A DNA stretch of 64,000 bases from Hermodice carunculata (GCA_964020975.1 OZ026622.1:89374962-89438961), one strand, 5' to 3'; shown: positions 37,454 to 49,770, counted from the first letter of the stretch. The notes: generated by a model not told the origin, from the sequence alone. Translations and numbers: made by a program.

Positions 37454-37690
37454 TTTTACCTTCCACCCCTTGCATTAAGGCGAAGTCAACAGCTGTCCTT
37501 GGCATGGGTTGGGCACTTAGTGCCCAACCCATGCCAAGGACAGCTGTTGAGCTGGGGCATGTGATGTTGATAGTTTCCTCTACAATTTTCAGTCAAATTG
37601 TTTTTCATTACTGTTGGAATTAGTTGAAATCACTGAAGCAGACATTTGACCACCAGATGGTTTTGGCCAGTTTAAGGCGAAAAGGGTAAA
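37454..37690 (+). mobile_element. TTAA-type hairpin MITE, scaffold S3, perfect 32-bp arms
   Basis: Ends are TTTTACCTTCCACCCCTTG left and GGCGAAAAGGGTAAA right (partly decayed TTAA). The hairpin 37486-37550 has 32-bp arms with no mismatch and a 1-nt loop: outer TCAACAGCTGTCCTTGGCAT, inner GGGTTGGGCACT. The distal part contains CACTGAAGCAGACATTTGAC and CACCAGATGGTTTTGGCC. Confidence 0.85.
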
Positions 37691-37796
37691 GACAGACATT
37701 GAAAACAGAAACACTGCATGATTATTACAGAGCATTACAACTAATGTAGAGTAAGAAAAAATAGTGTGCTGTTACCCTGCATTAACACTAATACTC

Positions 37797-38115
37797 CAGC
37801 TCTGTCAGGAGTATACAGCTCTGTCAGGATTATACAGCAGTGTCAGGAGTATACAGCTCTGTCAGGAGTATACAGCTCTGTCAGGAGTATACAGCTCTGT
37901 CAGGATTATACAGCAGTGTCAGGAGTATACAGCTCTGTCAGGAGTATACAGCTCTGTCAGGAGTATACAGCTCTCAGGAGAATACAGCTCTGTCAGGAGT
38001 ATACAGCTCTGGAGTATACAGCTCTGTCAGGAATACACAGCTCTGTCAGGAGTATACGGCTCTGTCAGGAGTATACAGCTCTGTCTGGAGTATACAGCTC
38101 TGTCAGGATTATACG
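37797..38115 (+). repeat. 19-bp minisatellite, about 17 copies
   Basis: The unit is TCAGGAGTATACAGCTCTG with variants (ATTATACAGCAGTG; two shortened copies near 37975 and 38010). It is open in three frames because of repeated near-identical units. It is non-coding. Confidence 0.95.
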
Positions 38116-38910
38116 TGTCTGTACATATAAGCAGCTAGCCACAGCAATATATTCCTTACTCAGTCACCTATCAGCTACAAATACCCCTTACATTGCACAG
38201 CCATGAATACTAGATAACACCTGAAGATTCAGTCATCACAGAGCATACCTCACTGAGGTAGGAATCTGTCGTCAATACATAGACATGCTGATGAGATACG
38301 CACATTTACTGGGCTTATTACCTGTGCTCACAGAACCTGGGCTTCAGGCTTAGTAAAATTCATTTCCCTGCCTAGATTGTATGCTACCGTTTATTAAGGA
38401 ATAAAAATAGATCCTTTCAGAGATAGTATATAAGAGAACAACTGACATTCTTCTGAAGGTGACAGTAACTGTGTATTCCTAGAACAGCAGGTGGCTAGCA
38501 GTTTTTATCTGCTCATTGATGTTACACGCTTCAGCTGAGCGCTGAACTACAGGAGCACGTCAGGCATCTACATCCCTACCAGCATCACCACATCTGGGGA
38601 TTTTGCTCACTGTGTGTGTGCTGAGACAGGGTAGGGAATAGGACATGCAAAGAATACCAGATGCACCAAGGTAAAAACAGAAGGATACATTGTTTGTAGT
38701 AATAAAAGACAGATGTGTTGTTTTTTTACCCTCAGGAGGGGGGGGGGGGGCGCGGATTTCTCCAGTGTTCAGATTTATACAAAATACTGGGAAAACATTT
38801 ATAAAGCATTGTACTATGAGTGCTTGAATTATCACTCTGTAACACTCCCAGATTTCAAATTACTGGACACTTTGTAATAGCTTATTTTATTTATAAAAAC
38901 ATTTTGTATA
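38116..38910. other. Intronic, no recognised feature
   Basis: Only a G-run near 38740. Nothing else was recognised. Confidence 0.45.
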
Positions 38911-39190
38911 CCATATTTTTCAGACTACAAGTCACACCATTCTATAACTCGCAGCAGCCTTTTAAAGTTTTTGGAATGTCATCCATATATAAGTTTCTGT
39001 GGACTGTAAGTCACAGACACAGAGAACATAATTTAAGATCACCCCCTTTCTCTGCACACCAAAGGGCACAAGCAGAGGACATTGGCAGCACTGCTATTTT
39101 AACTCACATGCTTACAATTTTTTACATATTTACCATCATTAACACATGCTTTTTGAGCCAGCTTTCTTTTCTTTTAAGAGGATCATAGCA
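38911..39190 (+). mobile_element. MITE with TATTTTTCGGACTATAAGTC-type end, copy 1
   Basis: It begins TACCATATTTTTCAGACTAC followed by AAGTCACACC, a diverged form of the common CCGTATTTTTCGGACTATAAGTCGCAC terminus seen in many animal genomes. Blocks GCAGCAGCC, ATCCATATATAAGTTTCTGT, GTGGACTGTAAGTCAC and AGAGGACATTGGCAGCACTG recur in inverted order at about 41690-41992. Confidence 0.8.
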
Positions 39191-39395
39191 GGCTTTATAT
39201 ACAGGCAAATGGTCCAGGAATTTTTTTAGAGGCTCCTACTAGCTTGCCAATTTTACACTCGCAACGCACGAATGATCTTACAATTTCAGGTATCGTAATC
39301 GATTTGAGTAAATGCAAATATAAACCCTTACCATGTTGATAATGTCGTAAAATGTCCATAAGATTATTGTGAAGGAGGCATGTGCATGTTATACA

Positions 39396-39794
39396 ACTTT
39401 TATTAAAGTAAGAGCTTAGACAAGGCAAAAGGCCGTTAAGTCTAGAGGCTGATGTCCGACCGGTTTCGTTGATTTATTCAACTTGTCAGGGACGGTTAGG
39501 AAGACTGCCTGCGCCCTTTTATACCTATTTGGAGTTACGCTTGTTGTTACGTTGCGCACGTGTATTGTGTTTACATTTTAAGCGTGATTGGCCATAATTG
39601 ACTGATTATGTCATCATGATCATCTTCAAATCAGACTTATGTCTGATTTAAAAATCAGTATCTCCCAAATAAGGAAATCCGATCTGGGACTTAACTAAGG
39701 TTAGTTAGTGCAGTTTTTAATGGGCTGGGTCAAATCAGGACAACTGAATAATTGTGCCATGAAAATCAAGCAAACTTACTTTTATTAAAGTAAG
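39396..39794 (-). mobile_element. Hammerhead-bearing element, possible 17-bp target duplication
   Basis: The direct repeat ACTTTTATTAAAGTAAG occurs at 39396-39412 and 39778-39794 and brackets hammerhead copy 3 and its TATA module. The right copy lies in the centre of a 26-bp-arm palindrome. A 9-bp hairpin (AAATCAGAC/GTCTGATTT) lies at 39628-39649. The borders are inferred from the direct repeat only. The repeat is itself nearly palindromic, so chance is not excluded. Confidence 0.5.
39452..39495 (-). ncRNA. Hammerhead ribozyme (copy 3, core partly decayed)
   Basis: The minus strand reads GTCC-CTGACAA-GTTGA-ATAAA-TCAAC-GAAA-CCGGTC-GGAC. Stem II (5 bp), stem I (GUCC/GGAC), the GAAA box and the palindromic ACCGGU are intact. 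The CUGANGA box carries A instead of G at the sixth position, which should weaken or abolish cleavage. TATAAAAGGG lies about 27 nt upstream on the same strand (about 39513-39523). Confidence 0.8.
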
Positions 39795-39812
39795 TTTGCT
39801 TGATTTTCATGG
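39757..39812. repeat. Perfect palindrome, 26-bp arms, 4-nt loop
   Basis: The left arm starts CCATGAAAATCAAGCAAACT and continues TACTTT. The centre is TATT, and the right arm is an exact complement. This is unusually long and perfect for this window. Confidence 0.97.
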
Positions 39813-40789
39813 GTACCAACCCTGTGGCCCAAGTTTGGCTGAACAACAGGTATTTTTAAGTGGTCTGAGTTCATTTGCATTCACGTACTTATCTTGCTTC
39901 CTGGAATGTAATAACACCTGAAGAAGTGTTCTGAAGCAAGACAGATGGAGACCATATTAAGGTATGATTTTGACCCATTTCCCAGGGATTCCCTGAATTT
40001 GAATGTTTTTTGAGTGGACCATTATTTTATGATGTGAACAGGAAGTGACCTTGGTGCAGTGTTTCCAGACATTATAAAACTGCTACGCTGTGTTGTCCTA
40101 TGGTAGATATAATCTGAGTATATTAATTTATATACAGATAGTATCTTCTACTCTCCTTGGAGATAATACATAAAAGAATATCTGCTAGATGATCTATCGT
40201 GATAGTTCTCTTGCTTAATATTTTCAGTTCACACTTTTGAGAAAGTAAACGTCATTTGGGGTGCATGTATCGTGTATGAGCTTATAGCCTGCGGGGCTTG
40301 ACAGGCAGTTGCCATATGGAACATGCAAGTGCTTCATGCTGCAAATGCCTGTCAACCCCTAAAGGTTAGAAGCTCATACATGCAGTAGAAATAAAGTTTA
40401 TTGCTTATATTTATATTTTTTAACTTTGGTTACAAGCTAAAACGTGAAAATTCTTGACTTTTACCTGCTCGTTTTTTAAAGATCTGGTTAAAGCTAAAAA
40501 TTGCCACTCATTGGCATAAAGGCAAACATGAGAGGCAAGAAAATATTTCACAAGTTTATTCAAAGTTTTTATGCTAACATTTATAATTTGGAACCCAGGC
40601 AATATCCATAGAGTAAAATGTAGCAGCAGATAGGCCTAGTGTTGTGCGTTGGGTTGTTAGTGTTAGCCAGCAAACTAAGCTGGGAAGGTTTAGAGCAGTA
40701 GTATTGGGTTGTCCCTTAGTACCTCTGTGGGATCAAGTTTTTTATGTAAGTTGACTTGGGTGCCTGCCAGCAGTCCAGGTAACTTTGGG
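39813..40789. other. Intronic, one imperfect inverted repeat
   Basis: At about 40278-40380, GAGCTTATAGCCTGCGGGG...TTGACAGGCA and TGCCTGTCAACCCC...AGAAGCTCATA form an imperfect inverted repeat of about 100 bp. Nothing else was recognised. Confidence 0.5.
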
Positions 40790-41200
40790 ACGCAGAGCTT
40801 GGGGCGCACAGCTCAGGATGCAGGGACGCAGGGCCCAGGAAGCAGAGCTTGGGATGCGGGAACACAGGGCCCAGGAAGCAGAGCTCAGGATGCAGAGCCG
40901 CAGGGCCCAGGAGGCAGAGCTCAAGACACAGGGTCCAGGAAGCAGAACTCAGGATGCAGAGCTGCAGGGCTGAGGACACAGAGCTCAAGACACAGGGCCC
41001 AGGAAGCAGAGCTCGGGATACAGAGATGCGGGGCCTAGGAAGCAGGACTCAGGATACAGAGCCGCAGGGCCCAGGACGCAGAGCTCAAGGCACAGGGCCC
41101 AGGAAGCAGAGCTGGAAATGCAGGGCCACAGGCCCAGGATGCAGAGCTTGGGGTGCATAGCTCAGGACACAGAGCTTGGGCACACAACTTGGACACAGGG
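40790..41200 (+). repeat. Purine-rich minisatellite, GGGCCCAGGAAGCAGAGCTC units
   Basis: About 14-18 degenerate units of 17-30 bp built from GCAGGGCCCAGGAAGCAGAG and CTCAGGATGCAGAG. The frames open on both strands are repeat artefacts. Confidence 0.88.
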
Positions 41201-41689
41201 ACACAGATAGGTGTATAACGGGCACATTCCAGTAGAGGTGGTAGTTGGTGTTAGTCGAGTGGAGGCATTTGTCAGATGAGGCCTGAGAGGTGTAGTCTGA
41301 CAGCCATCTAAGCCAGTTCAGACTTGTATAGCACTGACACTACCAGCATCTGTATTGCCATGATGGAACATTATTGAGTTATGCTCAATGAATGGTTGAA
41401 AGGACTACAGACTCTATTTTCATTCTGTGAAAAACTTAACAATATTTTACAACATTAGCAACATGATGTCCCTCACCAAACCTCAAAAGTACTTAAACAT
41501 TCTAAAAACAACATGATGTACATGTGCTTATATTTACTTTTACATGTACTTGATTGATTTTGATACTGGAAGTTGTAGCATCATTCATGTGCTGATAGAC
41601 AGAGAGATTCACCAAACTTCAAACTTGTTTCCAAAAATCAGTCAAACGAGCAGGAGCTGGTGAAATGGTCCATGGACTGTGTACCCATC

Positions 41690-41992
41690 AATGACGTGCG
41701 CTGTGACTGGAATGAAGCTAACTGGAAAAGTCCACTTTACGCGCTTAGAATTACGGTAAAAATGAAAACAGTTGTTAGTATGTTATGGCTTATGCAATTA
41801 ACATGGCGGCAATGCTGATGTCCTCTCCCTGGCACCTTTTGATGTCCAAGGAAAGGGGTCTTAAATTGTTCTGTGTAGCTGCGATTTGTAGTCCACAGGA
41901 ACTTATATATGGATGAAGTTAAAACAAAAATTGAAAATCAGGCTGCTGCAACTTATAGGAAAATGCGATTTATTGTCCCAAAATTACGGTGC
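41690..41992 (-). mobile_element. MITE with TATTTTTCGGACTATAAGTC-type end, copy 2
   Basis: It ends GCAACTTATAGGAAAATGCG, then ATTTATTGTCCCAAAATTACGG. Its reverse complement aligns with 38911-39190 block by block (CATATATAAGTTCCTGTGGA, GAGAGGACATCAGCATTGCC). Its distal border near 41690 is approximate. An ATTACGGTAAAAATG motif near 41750 may be the other end. Confidence 0.75.
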
Positions 41993-42989
41993 TAAGAATC
42001 ATTGCAGATTGGAAAGTGCCCATTGTGGTTATGCACACATAGACTGCATTTGCTGGTCCTCTTCTCCCAATGCTCAAACTAAACCATATGTAAATATTTC
42101 TACATAATTCTTGTAATTTATTAAATGCTGTCTGAGTTGTAGGAAACAGAAGCTCTCGGGGTCATTTTTCCCTGATCAGAACTTAATTGGAGCATTTTTG
42201 TAAGATCTGACCAAGTAAATTTACAGAACTTTAAAAGTTGAAGTCACTTGTTTCCTGATGTACATCTTAACAAGTAGGAGTCATGGTAACACTGACGATG
42301 ACAAGCAGTATATCAGGCAGGAAAACTTTGCATTTTTGATCGTGGCTATGTGCTTGAATGACTATTCCTGTAAAGAACACAAGTCTCAGTTCAAGAAGAA
42401 ATGGGATCTGTTTTAGATGGGTGAAGTGCATAGAGCAATATAATCCCTCCAGAGTAAGGATTCACCTGGCCGCCACCCCTCTGTATGAGGATATGCGGAG
42501 TCATTGACCGCAACAGTCACACACTCTGGTGGCATCCAGCACCAATGGACAATGGTATCTGAGTCTGAGACAGCATGCCCAGAAAAGACAGAGATGGCAA
42601 AAGAGAGGGCCCAGTTCTAAAGGACATCCTCTGAAATAGGTTAAGGGTGGAAACCTGTAGGTGAAGGGGTCCTGCAGTAGATAAAGTCTCTGCAGGAAAA
42701 CCAGGCATCCCTTCAGCTGGCTCCTCGAGCTATTAAAGGGTCTCCAGGTCCCTGTGGTGGCATTGATCACTGGACTGGTACCACCACCAAAGGGACCCCT
42801 GCTGCCACCTGTCACTGCAGGCCTTTTCTGCTGCACCTGTCCAGAGCCTTTGATGCCACCATATGGTGTAATTGATTCCCAGGTTAAGACATTACTGACC
42901 TTTTTTTAGTTAACACTGCAATATTCTAGCCTTGCTGAGTCTTAAACTACATTTCTGGTAAATCCCAAAAGAGTAATTTACATATTGCA
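41993..42989. other. Intronic, one unrecognised 111-residue frame
   Basis: A minus-strand frame at 42501-42836 is proline- and glycine-rich at its start. I recognise no domain, and it lacks splice or promoter support. I do not call it a gene. The surrounding G+C is slightly higher than the average by eye. Confidence 0.4.
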
Positions 42990-43790
42990 CACAAGGTGAT
43001 AAAACCTGTGGTTGACTGTAAACCACTGGATGACCATGTAAAACATTAGATCACACTGTAAACCAGTGGTTGACTGTAAACTAGTGGACCACTATGTAAA
43101 ACATACATCACACTCTAAACCTATGTGACTGTAAACCAATGGATCACCCTGTAAAGCAGAGGACACACCCAGCAAATCAGTTACCATGCTTTGAACTTGC
43201 AGTGATCACCCACCAAAGCAATGTATTGGCCAAATAACTGGTGCATCACCCTGTAAACCAGTGGATCATCTTGAAAGACTATGGCCTACTGTAAACATGT
43301 AGTAACCACTGGCTGAACTGGTGGATCATCCTGTAAACCTGAGGACCTCCCTGGAAGACTATGGCCAGCTGTAAACATGCAGTAGGCACTGGCAAAACCA
43401 GTGGATCACCCAGGAAGACTATGGCCAACTGTAAACTTGTAGTAAGCACTAACAAAACCAGTGGATCACCCACAAAGACTATGGCCAACCGTAAACTTGC
43501 AGTAAGCACCAGCAAAACCGGTGGATCACCCAGGAAGACTGGCCAACTGTAAACATGCAGTAGGCACTGGCAAAACCAGTGAATCACCCAGGAAGGCTAT
43601 GGCCAACTGTAAACTTGCAGTATAAGCACAGGCAAAACCAGTGGAACAACCAGGAAGACTATGGCCAACTGTAAACTTTCAGTATAAGCACAGGCAAAAC
43701 CAGTGGAACAACCAGGAAGACTATGGCTACCTGTAAGCTTGTAGTGAGCCCCATTTAAATCAGTGGATCACCGTGTGAAGCAGTGAAATG
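42990..43790 (+). repeat. 60-bp minisatellite, degenerate to the left
   Basis: Right part: about eight copies of a 60-bp unit containing GTAAACTTGCAGTAAGCACT, GGCAAAACCAGTGGATCACC and CAGGAAGACTATGGCCAACT. Left part (42990-43330): shorter, scrambled pieces of the same words (GTAAACCAGTGGATCACC). Confidence 0.9.
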
Positions 43791-45274
43791 TGAAAAGACA
43801 TTGACTATGTTGCTCTGTGTGCTTGTATATTTGACAGATAATATGGGACGCATAGATCACATGAAGCAAGGCGACATGAATGGGAGCCCGCAAATAAAGT
43901 CAAAGAAAACAAGAGAAGAGTCACACAAGAAATGAAAACAAAATTGGAAATGTATTGTACCGAAATTGAAAAGGATACTGAAAGCTAAGTAAGAGAGGAA
44001 GGAAGCTGGCAGCAAACAGAATAACAAAGGCACGGCAGTCAGGCGACTGACATACGTGTATGTGCAAATATGAAACATAGAATTCAATCTAAAGTGCCGT
44101 GGGAGACCATGGGTACAGACGCCACCACTAACGGGGACATTTCTATTACTGGTAATTGATGCTGCATAGATTTGGGATTTCAACAGAGTAGACTCTCAGC
44201 CCTTTCCGTGTCAAGATGATGGATATTGGGGACAGGCAAGGGAGCACTATTCACACACTGTATACAGCTTATTAAAGGAATATGCCAGACTCATCAATCC
44301 TCAGTCTAGTCACACTGTACACTTGCCTGCCAGTGTAACCCTTTACCTGCTGGTGGCAGATTTTCATTTGTTTGCTGTTAAATTTTGTATAACAAACTGA
44401 AATGAATTTTGAAAATTTCAGTTTGGACGGAATTTGTCAAATGGACCATGATGCACTTTTACCCCAGATTGACATTCAGAATGTCTTGATGCTTGAGGTG
44501 AGCAGGTTCTGTCACGAGAAAAGTTGGATTTGGGGTTTAATGAGAACAAGAGTTAAAACATATGGATTATGTAGTGGTAGACTTGTACGGTTTTTGTGCA
44601 ATTAGGGTAAAGTGGACTCTAAAAGAAAGTCCTAATAAAGCACTTCATGGTTGAAATGCTTGAAGTTCATTGGAACTGATGTGTAATAATATATACCTGA
44701 TGCTATTTGGCTGTTCATTGGTGGTCTGGTCCACACACATTGGCAGGAATTTGCTAAGTATAAGGAGTTGAATCAAGTATACTTAGCCAGTACCCACTGA
44801 TGACTGAATATACAGGTGGTGCGAATTTGTTGCAAGAATGGACATAGACATCAATCACATTTTTTTTTTTTTTCATTTTGGATTCTATAGAAATTAATAA
44901 GGCTACATGTGTAAGATTATTTATTGTAGCCATGGTTTTAACAAGCTAAAGCATGTCCTGCTATGCAAAACATATTCTGCTTATGATATAGCTTTTATTC
45001 AAATATGAAATGCGATATTTAGCAGAACTGAAAGCATTTTATTCATGTAAAGGCAGATTGAAGAAGTTTGTGGACAACCTGTTGAACACATTCCATAATG
45101 GAGCTATTGAAGCTCTGTGCTGGGCATGTTGGGGAGCTGGGACCCCACAGAGAAACAGTTTATTCAGCATGTAAGAGCTAGTCCCCCATAGACTTGTATT
45201 TAGTTGGTGCGGTAGCTAGTACTTCAAAGAGGATCTTCTTTAACTTGTTAACATGATAGGGCACCTTGTACACC
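43791..45274. other. Intronic, TTAA-like MITE piece near 44.34 kb
   Basis: GTAACCCTTTACCTGCTGGT near 44335 followed by a hairpin (CAAACTGAAAT / ATTTCAGTTTG, 44393-44425) looks like a decayed hairpin MITE. Nothing else was recognised. Confidence 0.45.
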
Positions 45275-45650
45275 ACCGAGAATCTTTTCTCTGAGCTTGT
45301 GGGAGAGCTAATACCCTACAGAAGAGCTTTTCTTTGAGCTTGTGGGGGAGCTAATACCCCACAGAAGAGCTTTTCTTTGAGCTTGTGGGAGAGCTAATAC
45401 CCGACAGAAGAACTTTTCTCTGAGCTTGTGGGAGAGCTAATACCCCACAGAAGAGCTTTTCTTTGAGCTTGTGGGAGAGCTAATACCCTACAGAAGAGCT
45501 TTTCATGGCACTTGTAGGAGAGCTAATATGCCACAGAAGAGCTTTTCATTAAGCTTGTAGGAGAGCTAATACCCCACAGAAGAGCTTTTCATTGAAGTTG
45601 TAGGAGAGCTAATACCCCACAGAAGAGCTTTTCATTGAGGTTGATGGGGA
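45275..45650 (+). repeat. About 43-bp minisatellite, about 8 copies
   Basis: The unit contains AGAGCTTTTCTTTGAGCTTG, TGGGAGAGCTAATACCCC and ACAGA. A single, shorter relative (GGGAGCTGGGACCCCACAGA) lies upstream near 45130 and may be the seed. Confidence 0.92.
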
Positions 45651-48600
45651 GCTTTTGGTGTTCTGCTTTGGGAGGTTTAAAGTGAAACTTATAAGGGCGC
45701 TTCTAATTAATGAACCCTGTAGAGAGGTATCTCTCTAGATGCTTTTAGTGGACCGACATGCACTCCTGTGTTTTTTCAATGCATCCACAGAATATCTAGC
45801 ACTCCATAGAAGAGTGTTCAATACACCTATAGCAGCACGTTTAGTGCAACCTGTTGAAGAGTTCAGTGCACCTACAGGTGTATAGTAGGGCTTCTGATGT
45901 GCCGTTTAACAGGCCATCATTTTCCCCGTCAGTGCTTTTAGTTGTAAAGACTGCTTAGATTTTCAATTGGGAGTTCTATTACCTGAATGTTAAATGCCAA
46001 GAGACTAGGCTGCTGGAGCTAAAAACTATGCTGGATTGGAGCCGCTATTTGTTGTAGCGTGCTTTGTCACGTATCCTGCGTCAGGATGGAGACTGTGGCT
46101 AAGTGATTGCACCAGCGGTGATCATGAAGTGATAGTATTCATGCCAAAACACCAGTGTGCATGCTAATACTGAAGGAATACCAATATAACTCTTCTTCCA
46201 CCACCACCAAATAGAAAAAAAAGTGTCTTTTTCCCCAAAAATGTTTGAAAATGATGCATGCAACATGTCCATTTTGTTGCACACTGAGACAAAATTCTTC
46301 CTGTTCTCCGGATGGTACATTGCAGCCTGTTTCAGCATAGTGCTGCCACGAGACCTCATTCTCTTGAGACACACTTTACCAAGTCCTAAATTATAGTCAT
46401 CCCATGTTTAGTTGCCTGTCATGATAGGCCTCTGGTCATGTAGGACTACTTTCTTGTGGCAGTAAAGGGTTAGTCTTCAGACTCGTACAAACATTGTTTC
46501 CACTTTATTTCCACTATGATACAGATGCAAACTGTGTAGATTTTTTTTTCATACAGCAGACTTTGCCAGCCTTTGGTATGCTCTGCAGTGTGGTGACTCC
46601 TTCATGTGATCAATTCCCATAAGCTCCTGCCGAGTCAGTGATTCTGATATATACCATTGTATATGCTGTTCCTTAATACTATGTATCTGTTTTTGATCCA
46701 ACGTCATAAATGTAGGATACAAAAAAATAACACATTTACCAGGTTCATAAATTTGCCAAGAATGTTTCAAAAGTGGTCCCAGGTGGTCTCCATGTTTATT
46801 TTATTTTTAAATACAGACCCGTATTTCTTCCCGTTGCTGTATGTACGTGCCACCACAAGATGGATTGAGGTTGGTGAGGTGGGTGGGGAGTGTTCTCGGC
46901 ATCATATCGATGCCCAGTTGTATGGCTTTACCAGCAAATGAGCTGTGGTACGAAGTTGACAGTGAAGGTGAATTGTTAAACTCTCCTCATTTCTCTAGTG
47001 TCAGTGCAACCCGGGAAGTAAATTACAGACAGGCAAAAAGCAGGTGCTGTGAGTTGGAAAAAAAGGGGAAAAATTCACTTAAGCGAGGATCTATGGCATA
47101 GTGAACTTCTTGGTCTCTGAGCGACAGTTCCTTTACCTGCCTAGATGTCAAACAATTGCTTAACATTGGCTGCAGCAAACCCGGTGGTTCCATCCATTAT
47201 TGCAGGGAGACCCCTAAGCAGCAGGTTGAATGGACTCATCTGGCCTGATGCGAGTCATGAGGGGATTCATTCATCACGTACGCACACCCTGCCGATACCA
47301 ACCACAGCGAGAAATTCTCAGGAGTCAAAGATAGAATGTAGCCATTTGAGCACTTGAGATGGAGAGAAAATTTCAAGCAATCCAGTGCTACTTGAATGAA
47401 CGTCATCACAAAGTGCTGGGAGCAACGTTGATTTGACACACTGTGAGGTCATGTAGAAGTGACTATCTGTCCACTTACTGGAAAGAATAGTTTGTCAGTT
47501 TTATCCAGGTTGTAATATTCTAGAGGTACTGAAATTTATATCTGCAGATTGTCATGTCTGTAATGATATAAATGGACAATGTTAGGCCCTGTAAATTAAT
47601 TTTCTGTTTCTTAACACTGTGTGCCGCAACATTTTTGAATTTCAATTTCAATTCATGTAGTCAAGTCAAATTGAATGTTTTGTCCCTTGATAACTGTCAG
47701 AAAATAACCCTGTTTCATGCTGTAGGGGATGAAAACTAATATAGAAGTCCCCCCACCTGCCGAATATTCTGATAAAAAAAGAAAGAAAAGAGAAAAAAGG
47801 AGAACCAGGACATTTATTTGATAGTGCCTTAAGTTGCTTGTGATAGTTAATATATATACTTGCTAATATTCTCTCATTGAGAAGATAGGGGAGGCAGTGG
47901 AACTCAGTTTTCAACGAAGACATCGTGTGATTACATTCCCAGAAATAGCACTCAATCCCTGTACTCTGTGATGTGATACTCAGCCAAGGAACTACTTCCG
48001 GTCATTTAACACCTGGATGATATCTAGCTTCCAGGCATGCCCTATCATGTACATGTCAGGACAGGAGCGAGGCCTCCCGCAGCCCTTTAACTGCACTTGT
48101 TCCCTCGAACAGAGAAAAATCTGAGCTATATGCTCTGTCCAAAATCAGTGATGCCACTGCAGTGAATCCTCATCTGTCAAGTGTCCCTGTTTGCCTGCAT
48201 GGCTAGCCTGCAAGCTGTTGCTACAGGAACTGTCAGTGTCACCAATGACAGTTCAGATGTGTCCAGTCCTGCTCTTGTTCTAACATCTCAGCCCTGTCTC
48301 CGCACAAAAAACCTGTAGCTCACTAAGCAAACGTTGTCTCCAGGTAGGATTTCCAACTCCACTTTACACAAGTGTACTTTCTATATGACTTCTCATGAGC
48401 TGAGCTTTTTGTCTACAATCCATGCTACTGGTAGATTCATTCTGTATGTTTCACTGAAGAATCGATTATTTTACAATTGGAACTATATTTTGTTGTGTTT
48501 ATATTTCATCAAGCCCAGATGTAGTGTCATGATCAAACGGCTGTTCATCATCCAGGTAGTAAACTTCCACATAAAGATTTCTCACATGGAATTGTGATTG

Positions 48601-48670
48601 AATTTCACGTTTTTTTAAAACTTATTTTGTATCATAATTGAACGAAAATGTATGAGTAAGTTTTGAACGC
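45651..48670. other. Intronic, no recognised feature
   Basis: Read on both strands. There is no repeat, RNA gene or splice-flanked coding block that I can support. Confidence 0.45.
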
Positions 48671-48672
48671 TG

Positions 48673-48799
48673 TGTTTGTGTCTTCCATGCGGGGTGTGAT
48701 TACATTGGCCCCATTGCATATTTACCGCAAAATGCTCGCACTCTTCATAAAATATGCCCCTAGGCCAATGTAATGATTCCCAATATGGATGACACAAAC
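48673..48799. mobile_element. Imperfect 37-bp-arm inverted repeat (MITE-like)
   Basis: Left arm GTTTGTGTCTTCCATGCGGG...GATTACATTGGCC. The right arm is the complement of GTTTGTGTCATCCATATTGG...CATTACATTGGCC. About eight mismatches occur in 37 positions, and the spacer is about 50 bp. It has no recognised target duplication. Confidence 0.75.
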
Positions 48800-48874
48800 A
48801 TAAAGTTCATTTCTTCAATTAGTGTTTCTGGGTTCTCAGTGTGCTGACTGTGCTGTTTTATTCCTCCTTGGCTT

Positions 48875-49481
48875 TTTAGCTCTGTTGACCCTAGGTCACA
48901 GAGCTCATGTGATAATTCATGTGTGTGCGCCCATCCATCCATCCATAAACTTTTGCCCGTGAGCACGACACAGTCCACAGTTATCAAGATAGCCCCGTAT
49001 AACTTTAAGGACTTACCAAGTATATGAAAATGTAGGCGGAGTTCAATATTGGTGGCACAACCTACAGCAGTAAGTAATATATGGATAAGAATGTGAAAAT
49101 CTTGTAACCACTCTAGCATCCTTATTTTTATCTTCTCAGCTGAAGTTATTGTACTAGTATGGTGCATCGTCCATTTTCTGTCCCTTCTTCCATCTGTCTG
49201 TCCACCATTCACATTTTTGAAGTCTTCTCTGAAACTACTGGTCAGATTCACTTCAAACTTTGTGGGAATGTACCTTAAGTGGCCCTTTACCAAGTTTGTT
49301 CAAATGGTCATGCTCCATTGATTTTTAGATTTTTTTAGATGGTTTTTTGGGGAAAATTTTGAAAAATCTTATAAATTCTCCAAAACTGCCCAGTCAATTG
49401 CTTTGAAATTGCATATAGACACTTCTGGGAACCCCTAGACCTTAATTTGGTCAAGAGGTGGCGCTATGATTTTCTTGTATA

Positions 49482-49513
<32 letters not shown>

Positions 49514-49770
49514 TTTTGTGTGTTAAGGCTATTTTTGACTTCCTCTCCAAAACCATTGCTGAGATTGTTCTAAAATATAGTGAATATGTAGCTTGTGGGA
49601 GGAGTAAAAAAGTTTTTCACTAAGTAGTGATACTATGGATCCCGGATTTTCAATGATTTTTTTTTTTAATTCGTGTACTTATTGGTTAATGCCTGTATTT
49701 GTATTGAATATTACTTGTATGTAAGTCAATGTGGATTACGATGAGAATTCGGTGAGATTCGGTCAGATCG
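48875..49770 (+). repeat. Interspersed repeat families S then R (composite copy)
   Basis: S blocks run from TTTTTAGCTCTGTTGACCCT with AGGTCACAGAGCTCATG through GTAGGCGGAGTTCAATATTG to AATCTTGTAACCACTC. R blocks follow (CTTCTCTGAAACTACTGGTC, AAGTTTGTTCAAATGGTCAT, TTTGTGTGTTAAGGCTATTT). The order S-then-R here and at 23.5-24.8 kb suggests they are parts of one longer element. Confidence 0.65.

Noticed and set aside
42501-42836. Minus-strand 111-codon frame starting MQQKRPAVTGGSRGPFGG
   Set aside because: I recognise no family, promoter or splice signals. It may be a decayed transposon piece, but that cannot be shown here.
48760-49293. 177-codon minus-strand frame
   Set aside because: It runs through the S and R interspersed repeats and has no recognisable domain.
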